From Saprolegnia diclina VS20 (taxonomy: Eukaryota > Oomycota > Saprolegniomycetes > Saprolegniales > Saprolegniaceae), in NCBI RefSeq assembly GCF_000281045.1, contig NW_008246069.1, positions 1,196,580-1,237,739 on the forward strand: DNA of 41,160 nucleotides, read 5' to 3'. The notes below the pieces were generated by a model, which was given only the letters and a program-made list of their open reading frames with translations, ran no database searches and had not been told where the DNA came from. Shown piece after piece: positions 29,363 to 39,124 of this stretch (positions are counted from its first letter, which is position 1; every line of letters starts with the position of its first letter). Position numbers and translations under genes: made by a program.

Positions 29363-29731
29363 GTTGTATTTTAACTTAACATGCATGTTTGATTTGTGAA
29401 TTGGACTATCGCGACTGCATTTGGAAGAAGTAACGCAATGGATTCAACGCCAGCGTATTTGATTGGATAGGACAACAACCGCACAAATTAATGTGGGAAC
29501 GAACAAACGAGCCCAATGAAAAAGTTTCCCAGTCGACATTCGACGACCTAAACATCGGTCATCGGTGGGAGGGTGAATATGGGGGCCATTACACCCTGGA
29601 GACGGCACCGACCGTAGAACAGCGTACAAGTCCACAACGCAAGAGACAACTATATACACACAGCGCTTTTCCATGGCGATGTACTAGTACGAGGCTGGCG
29701 CGATGGACGTTGACGTCGCTTTGGAAGGCTA
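29363..29731. other. Intergenic, convergent, between K4 and the F-box-like LRR gene
   Basis: No coding or structural feature recognised. Confidence 0.5.
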
Positions 29732-31135
29732 CTACGGGTCTGGTAAAGCGGCTACTGGGCTCTGAAGCATGTCGCCGCTCTCAGCGATCACGACGCGGAC
29801 ATTAAAGCATGTGGCCAAGGCGCGCCGAAGATACTCGACGCTGGGTCGACGAAACGCGCTTTGATGTATATGCAACGTTGCGCTGCGTGGGGCCGTCGCT
29901 CCGCGGATAGCAGTCGCCAAGACGGCGGCGTCCCGTGCGCTGAACATCCAATCAAAGTCGATGGTGTGCACCCCGGCTAGAATGCACGTGCAAAGGTATT
30001 CGCCATTGAAACCTTGCTCGGCGCTGGTGCTGTTAGGCCACGAGAGGTGTTGGAGACGGCTCGAGCTCATGGCCCAATGCAGAAGCACCCGGCGACTCTC
30101 CATTGAAAAGGTGACGCGGTCCAGCGTGATAGCTTGGATGCGCACAGCCAACGGCGGAGGTATCGCCGGCATCTCGTTGATGCTGACATTGACGAGCTCA
30201 AGCTCGTTGAGAGCCGTCATGCGGGACAGCGCCGGTAAGAGATAGCTAACGTCGCGTCGTTCGCCGGCGCGTGCACGTAGCTTGAGCGTTGTGAGCTGAT
30301 TCAAATCGATGAGTGGCAAGAGAGCCTCAACGTGGGTACCGGGCGTGAGATCAAGATGCGTGATGTAGCGCAAGACGAGACCGTTGGCGACAAGGCCAGC
30401 GATAATGGCCGTTGCGCCCTCGAGAACGAGGTGCGACAGCGTCGGTGACATGGCGAGCGCCCGCGCCATTCCCGCGTCGCTGGTCGCGTCCCAGCTGTTG
30501 AGCCGCAAGTACACGGCGTGGCCCGACGCCAACCATCGAGCGAGATTGCGTACGACCGAGTCATTCCAATCGCGGTTGCTCAAGATGGTGAGCTCGGACA
30601 CGCAGTGCGTCTCTGTCGTCACGGCTTCCAGCATACACGGACTCCCAAAGACGACGACGCGCCGGAGGTTGGTGCACATTCGTAGCAGCCGAAAGTACTC
30701 GTCGTCGTACTCGGAGCGACTGTTGAAATCGGCGACGAGCCGTTCTACCTTGGTAGCCCACCGCGCCACAAACGCGCAGTAAGGCTGAGTGAAATCACTT
30801 ATCGGCGGCGCCACCGTCCGCCAGCCGGAATGCTGTCCGGCGTTGGGCAGCCCGCAATGGAGCGACACTGAGTGGAAGGTGGGCATCGCAGCCGCTAGAA
30901 GCGCAGCGCTCTCGCGCCAGTCCGTGCTAATGCATGGTTGCGGCCAGTGGTGGCGTGATGTGTCGGATGTGAGCAGCTGGCGCAGCGCCGCCAGCGATGG
31001 CACGAGGAGTAACGGCGGCAGCGCCGAGAGAAAGGCGAAGACATCGCGTGCTTCGGTGGTGCATCGCACGATGGCAATGAGGACGACGTCCAGGTCCAGG
31101 ACGGTCCACCGCGCCGACGCTATCCGTTTGGTCAT
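29732..31135 (-). CDS. F-box-like leucine-rich repeat protein
   Basis: Single exon, 467 residues from the ATG at 31133-31135. The N-terminus, LDLDVVLIAIVRCTTEARDV followed by FAFLSALPPLLLVPSLAAL, resembles the degenerate F-box that opens a large family of saprolegnian LRR proteins. The rest is irregular amphipathic LRRs, for example LTILSNRDWNDSVVRNLARW, LSHLVLEGATAIIAGLVANG, ITHLDLTPGT and LNELELVNVSINEMP. There is no signal peptide or membrane helix, so it is probably intracellular, perhaps a substrate adaptor of an SCF ubiquitin ligase. The frame is open for 81 codons further upstream, but that part is Pro-rich and unlike the family. F-box assignment is moderate; the LRR nature is clearer. 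Confidence 0.7.
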   Translation of the reverse strand: MTKRIASARWTVLDLDVVLIAIVRCTTEARDVFAFLSALPPLLLVPSLAALRQLLTSDTSRHHWPQPCISTDWRESAALLAAAMPTFHSVSLHCGLPNAGQHSGWRTVAPPISDFTQPYCAFVARWATKVERLVADFNSRSEYDDEYFRLLRMCTNLRRVVVFGSPCMLEAVTTETHCVSELTILSNRDWNDSVVRNLARWLASGHAVYLRLNSWDATSDAGMARALAMSPTLSHLVLEGATAIIAGLVANGLVLRYITHLDLTPGTHVEALLPLIDLNQLTTLKLRARAGERRDVSYLLPALSRMTALNELELVNVSINEMPAIPPPLAVRIQAITLDRVTFSMESRRVLLHWAMSSSRLQHLSWPNSTSAEQGFNGEYLCTCILAGVHTIDFDWMFSARDAAVLATAIRGATAPRSATLHIHQSAFRRPSVEYLRRALATCFNVRVVIAESGDMLQSPVAALPDP

Positions 31136-31589
31136 GCTTGGAAGCCGGGAATTCGGTGCTGCCAGGTCACGACCACCCAGACCTACTAGTATGGGTGGGG
31201 GTGGGTCTTTTTCTTCAGGGGAGTGTAGGGTAGGTAGACCTTTTTTAGTTTGAATTACATTAGGACAATCAATCGCTGCGACATGGTGTGGGTCGGGGGC
31301 GGGTAGGCCACGATAAAAATGAAGCAGCCCCCTGGCCTTATCAAAAGTGTGTGACCTTGCCCATATATCCGGAAACAATCGTTATATCCGGATGATTGGG
31401 ATGATAGCCAGAATTGCCAATGCTGGAGCTGGCTTTTGGTCGTCGCGGGATGGTGATGTAGCTATGCTCTGTAGCTCGAGCATGCAGAATGGCCGTCGTA
31501 GCCTTGCCAAAAGCAGCCCAGCAAAAAACTCGGCACAGAGGTGGGGCCACTCGATTATCGTTAATGTTGTTGCGTGAGCATGTCGACCA
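31136..31589. other. Intergenic between the F-box-like LRR and PDCD7-like genes
   Basis: Both neighbours are on the minus strand. It holds the TATCCGG pair at 31364-31392. An open frame extending from the PDCD7-like gene into this region comes from reading through its introns and is not real. Confidence 0.5.
31364..31392 (+). promoter_or_regulatory. Paired tatatccgga motif
   Basis: tatatccgga occurs at 31364-31373 and 31383-31392, 19 bp apart. The same TATCCGG core occurs as pairs upstream of AP-4 mu and the NELF-B-like gene, but here it is inverted relative to the downstream gene (start 31135) and farther from it. Confidence 0.3.
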
Positions 31590-32834
31590 TCACAGTGCTG
31601 TCGCTGTGGACTCTTGTTGGTGGTAGTAAAGCTGCCACCCTTCCGAGGGCTCGGCGGGCGGATCGACCATGTACTATCAAGATGTGTTAGAGAAACGAGG
31701 AGTTGACAGGAATACCGGCGGAATGCGAGTGCCCGTGCCGTCGTAGACCAAGAAGGCGTCCCATGCAAACCTATGGCAGCGTCACATGCGTCTCCACGCG
31801 CCGTGGGAGCAACGTACCGAACAGCGACGAGGCTTTCCATGGTCATTTTGGCCGCTCGCAAAGGGAACGCGATTGTCTTTGGCGCCACTGGACTCTGCTG
31901 CTCATCCACAGCAAGTGGTGGTGGTGGCGGGCGTTTGCGCGCCGCCATGAGCGCGTCTCGTGCCGCGAGGACCTCACTGGCCTCGGTTTGCGCGGCCACA
32001 TCGTCGGCGGTTAGTTGGGCACTCCGCTGCTTCTTGAGCTCCAGAAGCAGTCGCAGCCGCTTGCTCAAGGCCTCATGCTTCATTTGCTGCTGGTTGGAGG
32101 GTTGTGGCACTGCATCCTCCGTCGTTGTTGCTGGATCCATGGGCGTCTACGCGCCGTTGATCAGACATTATATTGCGTCAAGGGACCATACTGTCGACTC
32201 GGTTGGCAACGCGAGCTCGTCTGCCTTTGGGGGTTGCAGCCCTTTTGCAATGATAGCTTCGGCCTTTCGTCGCTGGCGCAGCGCTTTTCGGTACCTCTGC
32301 AATACCGTCGTAACGAGCGAGTTGACACCAAACACGTACCGTCTTCTTGGCCACGCGTTGGACGAGCCGGCGGTGCGCTGCAAACGCGTCGCTGTCCTCA
32401 AAGAACGAAGCGTGAAAAGCGCGCAGCTTCTCCATGTGGCTGTCCAACGTCGCACAGCGTCGGTCCCATTGCAGCTTGGTGCGCGTCGTTGCGCGGTCGT
32501 CGTCGTGCGGCCATGTCGCGGCCAAGTGCGCGAGATCTTGCTGGAGGAGTTTGCATTCGCGCACGGTCTGAAGGCCCCACGCGAGCTTCTCGCGCACGTC
32601 CTGCACAGTCATGGGTGGTGCTGGCGGCGTCCGCGCCTGGCGCGCCTCAAACTGCTGGACCCAGACAGCGTCCGGATCCACAAATCGTGGCGCAGCGTAC
32701 GCACGCAGCGGCGGTGGGCCATAGGCGCGCGGTGGTGGCGGGCGAAAGGCGCGCGGTGGCGGAGCATATGAGCCCGATCGCGCAGCAGAGAACCACGGTG
32801 GTGGCGGTGGCGGCCCGCCAGGCGGCGCTTGCAT
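31590..32834 (-). CDS. PDCD7: PDCD7-like (U11/U12-59K minor spliceosome) protein
   Basis: Five exons: 32340-32834, 32192-32296, 31818-32146, 31716-31770 and 31590-31673, with introns of 43, 45, 47 and 42 nt, giving 355 residues. Without splicing it looks like two unrelated frames. The N-terminus is Pro-rich (GGPPPPPPW), then WVQQFEARQ (58-66) and VQDVREKLAWGLQTV (77-91) match the PDCD7 core. A basic helix follows (RYRKALRQRRKAEAI, from 166), then LSKRLRLLLELKKQRSAQL. The spliced end reads VAVRFAWDAFLVYDG...GTRIPPYMV...GWQLYYH, aligning with the animal PDCD7 C-terminus (RHDWDQYLVPSD...FVPQGWVLPP). In animals it is a structural protein of the U11/U12 di-snRNP that recognises U12-type introns. 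Identification rests on motif order and the exact fit of frames after splicing. Confidence 0.68.
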
Positions 32835-33908
32835 GATCGTGGCAGACGAAAAATCGAATGTGTCCCATAGTGTGGTCTAAACACACGCCATTTTAAACCT
32901 GGATGCCGAGGTGTGGATCGTGGGCGCGCATCGCGTGCAGGCGCTACCCATAAAATGTGTACACTGCAAGAATCGCTGGCTCGTGTCCAAGGTCAAGGAG
33001 TGCATTGGTGCTCGCGCACGGTCCACCCCGTCGACTGGTGCCGCTTCCATGGAGTGTTTTTAGCCTTGCGGTTGCGATTGGTAATCATTCGCCACCCGGT
33101 AGCCAATCACATGGGTGCAAACTGCGCGGTGGATCTTGGGCTCGGATCTTTCGGGCGCGCTTCGCTGCACGCATCAACGCGACACGAGATCGTGCGTCAC
33201 GCCGTCGGACGCTGTACAAGCAACGAGTAGCTACGCGTCGCACTTGTACGTAGAACGCAGCTCGCGTTGTTGCCTTGCGTTCCTTTGTCGAGGTACATTG
33301 TATCGCGGTGGCGGGTGAATTATTCCTCACTGCGACACTGCGGTCCGACGACGTGCGTCCTTGCGCCGACACAACCATACCGGTAGACGAGTTCTTCTTC
33401 TTCGAGGCGGCGACGACGACAGCCTCGGAATCTACCCCTTCGCAGGTGGCGCCACCCCTCCTGTCGCCACCGCGACTGGCTCGTTGCTTTGCAGCCCGGT
33501 GTACCACGACAGCGACGACTGCTACGACGACGGCGTCGTCGTCGTCGTGTACACGGTCCTACACTGTATGAAAGATGCAGTCGCGACTCGACATCGTTTG
33601 GGCCCTAAAGTCCAGTGCTTCGACCGGTCAACATAAACATGGGCCACCACAAGGCGGGGCAACGCATCATCCGCGCCACCCGACTTGAACTTGCACCAAT
33701 CGGCACCCAAAGTGCAATCTCAATAGCCAATCACGTGACGTCACGACCACGGGGACTACGAACTTATAGGCATGTCTTCCGTCCTGGCCAGACACGGCGT
33801 TGGTAATAGAAAGACGCCGAACGGCGTGGGGCGCGGCCGCAGCATGTACTGCACGTTGCCAGAAAGGCAACTCCACCAGCAAGCGGTCGGTAGAACGACA
33901 ATTGATCC
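32835..33908. other. Intergenic between the PDCD7-like gene and K5
   Basis: Divergent promoter region of about 1.07 kb. It contains a GAC/GTC trinucleotide tract near 33525-33550 that can fold on itself. No open frame has a recognisable domain. Confidence 0.5.
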
Positions 33909-36565
33909 ATGCGCCATCGACTGCGGCGTCTGCTCGTGGGCCTTGTAGCCGTACGCACAGTCATAGCAACCAGCGATCTACGGCTGGGCCGCGCGTCCAA
34001 GGTCGTGCCCGTGGCGACGACGACGTTCACGACCGACTGCGACGGCGTCGAGTGGAGCGACGGTGCGTTCGGCACCGACGCCAAGCCCGACCAAGTGTCG
34101 TGTGTGTGGTTTCCAAATGGCAGTGTGTACCGCGGCGGTGTCAAGACGTACAGCTCCCGCATGGGCACGACGGGCTTTATCAAAAACACTCTCGATGGCG
34201 AGTATGCCGTCGACTACGTGGCTTTTCTGCCCAACACGGCGGCCGTCATGTACATATATATATACGATGATGGTTTGAGAGCGCCTTCTTATGCACTTTG
34301 CCATGTAGTAAACTCGACAACCTCAACCTCAGCCGTGTCAACAGCAGCCTCGACGTTGACATCCACGGCATCCCGATCGTTGCCAAGACAATGTACAGTT
34401 GGGTGTCCTCGCAGGAGTCGACTCACGTCGCTACATGTACTAGCCAGCTTTTGGGCAACCAATTGACGACGCTCGACGTCCGACTGAGCGAGATGGTCAT
34501 GACGCTGTAGGCCAACGCGATGGATTCCGGTAGCGCAGACTCATCGCCAGCTTGGGCTAGGAACGTTCCGTTCAATCGCCTCACAAGCGTCCGCATCAAG
34601 GCACCTGCCCTCGCCGAACTGTACGACGCCTCGCGTAGCGTTCATGGCGTGCTAAGAGTTTAAACGTAGAAACCTCCGCCACAATCAACTCGGCGACAAC
34701 GCATTCGCCGCCGACGGTGTACCCAAGTCCCTCGCCCTCATGTACGCACAAAATCTCGTACATCTTATTCTTATTGCGCGCTAGTGATGTGGGCGACAAT
34801 GCGCTGACGGTCGTGCCCCCATCGCTCCTCACGCGCGGTCTCGTCAACATGTAAGACGTGTGGCAACCACGGTCCGCTGATATGATTGCCTCTAGTTCGC
34901 TCAACAACAATGCCATCACGTCGATCGATGGTGTCCAGTGGCCTTCGACGCTACAGATGCTGTAGGCTCGCTGTTTAGCCACGAATACTGAGGTTCTTAC
35001 GTAGGTCGCTCTGGAACAACTCGATCAAGGAGCTGCACGCCAACTTTCCCCCAAGTTTAACCCACCTGTCCGTGCGATCCTGTTGATGTATGTTTTTCAT
35101 TGACCGTATGTGTAGGTGCTTGGCGGGCAACCCGATCACGGCCTTGTATGCCAACCAGTCGCAGTTTGACCTGCTGAGCAAACTCTTAAACCCGAACGTG
35201 ACGTCGAGGACGACACTCAACGACCCGAGCTTCACGCATTTCGACATGTGCGGCAACGTGCTCTCCACCACGGCGACCGCATCCACGTGCAGCGCCGACT
35301 CGGACACCAAATTGCTCTACGGCGTCTTTCCCATCTGCCTTGTCCTCGACACGCCGTCCAGTGCCGGGCCGATGTCGACGTCGACGATTGTGATTTTGGT
35401 CTTGTCGCTTTCGCTTCTTGGCGTGCTCGGCTGCCTCGTGTACCGGCTGTTCCACAAGAAGCAGTGGTTTGAAGAGCTCGAAGAGCCGCCGCTCACGGGG
35501 CTCGCCGACAGCTGCCGACTCTACCACGACGTGCGCTTCGAAGAGGCGTTCCAGGCGTACCGGATCCCGGCCGCGGCCCTCGAGCGCCGGCGAATCCTTG
35601 CGCGCGGCGGCTTTGGCATTGTGTATTTGGCTGCGTACCATGCGCAGCCGACGAGCGCCCACCGCACGTACGTCGCGATGAAGCGTCTCTTGCCGTCGTT
35701 TGTCGACAACCCGCACGCGATCGATGAGTTTATGCAAGAGATCCGCGTCTATGCGCTGCTCCAGCACCCCAAGATCGTCGCGTTTGTCGGGATTACGTGG
35801 ACGACCTTGTACAACATGAGCATCGTCACCGAGTACATGCCGTATGGGGATGTGTGGAGTCTTCTGGTCGCCAACGCCAAGGCGGTGTCGTGGGAAGCGC
35901 CGATGATCGCCGACTCGGTCTTGCCGGCAAAGGAGGTGGCGTCGATCGGGTCCCAGCACAGCTTTACGGGCGACGCGTGGCGGTCAGCCCCGACAATTTC
36001 GTCCGACACGTCGAGCTGCTTTCAGCGCGGCGCGGCCAAGCTCGGAATCGCCATGGACATGGTTGAGGCCATGATGTACCTGCACGGCTTGTCGACGCCC
36101 GTGATTCACCGCGACATCAAGGCCCGGAACATTCTCTTGGGCCCGCACTACGAAGCCAAGTTGACCGACTTTGGCACAAGCCGCGCGCGCGAAGACGAGA
36201 TGACGATGACGGCCGAGATTGGGACGGCCGCGTGGATCGCCCCCGAGGTCCTCAAAGGCATCCGGTACAGCGAAAAGGCCGATATTTATTCGTTTGGCGT
36301 CCTTCTCTCGGAGCTCGACACGGCCGAGGTGCCGTACTCGCACGTGTATTTGGAGCCGGGCTCGACCATCACTCTGGCGCGCACGCGGATCGCAATGATG
36401 GTTGTCAACGGCGAGATTGCACCGCGCTTCACACTGCAGTGCCCGTCGGGCATCTACGAGATTGCGCGCCAGTGCCTCTCGTACAACCCGGACGACCGCC
36501 CGGACGCGACCGAACTCTTTGATTTGTTCCAGGAGTACCAACATTTTTTCGACTCGGCGCGCTAA
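33909..36565 (+). CDS. LRR receptor kinase K5 (TKL-like), array member 5, full exon set
   Basis: Nine exons: 33909-34249, 34309-34392, 34444-34506, 34561-34620, 34670-34741, 34785-34850, 34896-34961, 35005-35067 and 35116-36565; 754 residues. This copy keeps every intron (43-59 nt, all phase 2), so it shows the ancestral plan of cap exon plus six single-LRR exons. The signal peptide is around MRHRLRRLLVGLVAVRTVIA. The cap has TTFTTDCDGVEW and FPNGSVYRGGVKTY (partly diverged). The kinase has GGFGIVYLAA, then an extra roughly 10 residues (HAQPTSAHRT) before the VAMKRL lysine, HRDIKARN, LTDFGTSRAR and IAPEVLKGIRY. The first intron has a TATATATA run. Several exons end in Met rather than Leu at the split codon. 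Confidence 0.88.
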
Positions 36566-37457
36566 TACACCTTATCTATAAACCCAGACACTGCTATAAA
36601 CCCCGAGGGCTATGTAATAGACACCTACCTACTACTACACTACCATTCGGACGGGTTGTGCCTCGATGACGGCGCTACGAAGAAGACATATACCCGCCGC
36701 CAACCGCAACTGCCTGTTCTATGGCTGGGAATCGCGCGCACGAGGTTGGCACGACGCGAGATGTATGGTTGTTTGCATGCCTCTGATGTTGGTACTGCCA
36801 TCATACAGCGTCGGCGGGGACTTGCGACCGATTCGTCTTGGAGAATGGCATAGAATCGAAGAGGTCGGTTCGCTGTTGTTGTTGAAATGAGTTATTAACA
36901 TGCAATTATATCGTGAAGATGGCGGAAGTCCCAATGCACTGGTGAGGTTTGGCCGGTACGTCAAGCTGAGGGCGCTTGGTCGGGGCGCACGATCGAGTGG
37001 GGAAAGAGATAGCGAGCGCACCAAGGGCCGGCGCGTAGGACATGGAGCGACTCGGCAAGCGAAGGCACCACGGCGCGGCGAACCAAGTGCCAGATATGCA
37101 ATCGCGTGATAGTAGCGGCTTTGATCGCGAGCGCATCAGCCGAAAGGGAAAGAGAGAAAGCTCGGACCTGACGTAAAACTTAGAGCTCGGTTCACTGTGC
37201 AAGCGTCAGGTACTAGTAGCGTCATGCTGAATTGTCAAGTTGATTGATGCGCACGGTACTGTACTGTGTTGCTGGGTGCACATCCCACGCCATTCCAAAG
37301 CGATATACACCAACGGCATGCCTCGTGGCAACCTATGCCAGCTCAGCGACCAAGTATATGTCCGTCCATGCATGCCCCGCCAAGAAGCCTTGTTGGAGAA
37401 TAAGAAGAATGCGTCTTATCCGATTAAATAATTGCAACAAAGGATGGTGGGCGCTTG
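36566..37457. other. Intergenic between K5 and the zinc-finger gene
   Basis: 892 bp. No coding domain, RNA gene or repeat recognised. Confidence 0.5.
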
Positions 37458-37745
37458 TCATGCGACGACCACGTTGGTGGACTTGGCGTACGTCTCGATG
37501 GCGTCCTTCTCGCACTCGGTCAAGAGCTCGTAGCCGTCGACGCTGGCGAGGAGGTGCGGCGATGCGCAGCACGTCAAGTGGTGCCAATCGAGCGCAATGT
37601 ACCCCTTCACGTGCTGAAAGATGACGCCGACGCGGATCTCGCCTTGCTCAATGCGCGCGTCGCACGACCGGCACTGGGACGTACTCGTGGTCGCGCGGCC
37701 CAGGATCGGCGTGGCATGGCGCGTCCACGGGTTGAGAGCGGCCAT
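37458..37745 (-). CDS. Small stand-alone PARP-type zinc-finger protein
   Basis: 95 residues. Zinc ligands in PARP-type spacing: C25-x2-C28-x27-H56-x2-C59, within QCRSCDARIEQGEIRVGVIF (24-43) and DWHHLTCC (53-60). The phrase I-x-x-GE-x-RVG and the aromatic residue before HH are typical. PARP-type fingers bind DNA breaks or nicks. Here the finger makes up nearly the whole protein, with no catalytic domain beside it. The reading frame is open for 40 codons upstream; I chose the ATG at 37743-37745 because the upstream part has no zinc-finger character. An upstream exon with a second finger cannot be excluded. Confidence 0.65.
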   Translation of the reverse strand: MAALNPWTRHATPILGRATTSTSQCRSCDARIEQGEIRVGVIFQHVKGYIALDWHHLTCCASPHLLASVDGYELLTECEKDAIETYAKSTNVVVA

Positions 37746-39124
37746 ACAACAGCGCGTTGTTTTCGCGAGTGCCACCAAGATCGCGCACTGTGCGTTTGTA
37801 TGGTGTCGACGCTGCGACAAAAGGGCCAAGTCGGCCAGGTGGCACCACCGTGGCCCGTCAAGCATACAAAAATCAAGTCATTTCGAATCCGAATTTTTCG
37901 GCCATGTTCAATATCTTGTTTTTTGTATGCCCTGCGATCCTCGGGAGTCCTACTCTGTAGAGGAGACGAGTGCTCGCCGAAAAGCTCCGGAGCTCGCGGC
38001 CATTGATTTCATGCGAGAGTGTCGCGCCATCTTATTTGGTCGTTGGCCGGACGACGCGAGCAGCAACGAGTGACCGAGTGCACTGGAAAAGCTACGCAGT
38101 ACTGTCGGCGCTGCTTCCTGAACTGGGTGATGCTGAAAGAACTGGCGACGACGGCGATGTTGGTCACGCGGCAACACGTGTCGGCGCCGAACGTCGCGAG
38201 CGTGTCATGAATTCTCGAAACGCAGAAGACTCTGGCGCGCCGCAGTAAATCGACTGTGCTCACCACAACAATCGGCTTCTTCGCCGCGTGTCAAAAGCAC
38301 GCCTGTCAACCTCGCTCCTACAGGTCGATCGATGGACCAGCGATGACTACATCCCAGCACGAGGTGGCGTCGATGCGACGACGAGAATTTGAAAACCTGG
38401 ATACTACTCGTTGTTCCACATTAGATACTAGTACCTGGATACCTGCACTTGCTCCTTCGGCCGGCACTGTCCGTGGTCGTCCTTGTCGACGTTTGCTCAC
38501 TGCATCATCACGTAGCTGCGACGGCAACACCCATTTGCACGGCTTTCATCTCCAGCAGTGTGTGCAATGCCCACGTGTAGCTTCGTCACCACCGCAATCT
38601 CCAGTGCGAACGCACCTCTCTCATACATTGCAGTATCTCTCTCTAGTATTACCGATCTGTACGTCTCCCCGCATCGAGTTCCTCGTTCCCATGTCCATGA
38701 CGCATGCTACACACCGAAGATGACATCCAGTCTGGGATGGCCGAAGAAGGGCCTACGTTTTCATTTGCTTCTACATACAATAACCAAGTTATTTACGTTT
38801 TTAGGGGACCCCTCCAAACGCCATCATGGTCGAGGCCGAGCTTCGCCACCACCAGCTTGTGTCGGACGGCCTTTTACATCCATACAAACATCAAGAGACA
38901 TTGAAACTACGGCCAGGACATACTGATTCCGAGTCGTTGGAACGAAGCAAAAATTCGAACTTCGACAGCTGGGTTCCACGCAGGTAGAGGGCCAATACAA
39001 AGCGCAAGTGCAGCAAGGTGGCGCCAATGCTTTGAGGATGGGACACCACGCATGGCGTCCGGCTATCGGCGAGTTACTGCGCGCGATAGCAGCGTCGTCG
39101 AATGCAAATCATTTCGAAATTGCC
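37746..39124. other. Long intergenic stretch before the GH17 gene
   Basis: About 1.38 kb with no intact gene. The only coding-like signal is a possible decayed LRR exon at 38581-38658. Confidence 0.5.
38581..38658 (+). pseudogene. Possible relic LRR exon of the K1-K5 type
   Basis: Bounded by a gtgtag acceptor and a ct|gtacgt donor, 78 nt (a multiple of 3) in phase 2, like the LRR exons of K1-K5. It ends SSITDL just before the donor, compared with SVTDL before gtacgtg in K2. The L-x-x-N core is weak, and no cap, TM or kinase part follows. It could be chance. Confidence 0.2.

Noticed and set aside
31382-32140. Separate 252-residue protein from the continuous frame
   Set aside because: The frame reads through two short introns; splicing gives the PDCD7-like C-terminus instead.
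32178-32834. Separate 218-residue Pro-rich protein
   Set aside because: Its frame after 32340 is intronic; it is exon 1 of the PDCD7-like gene.
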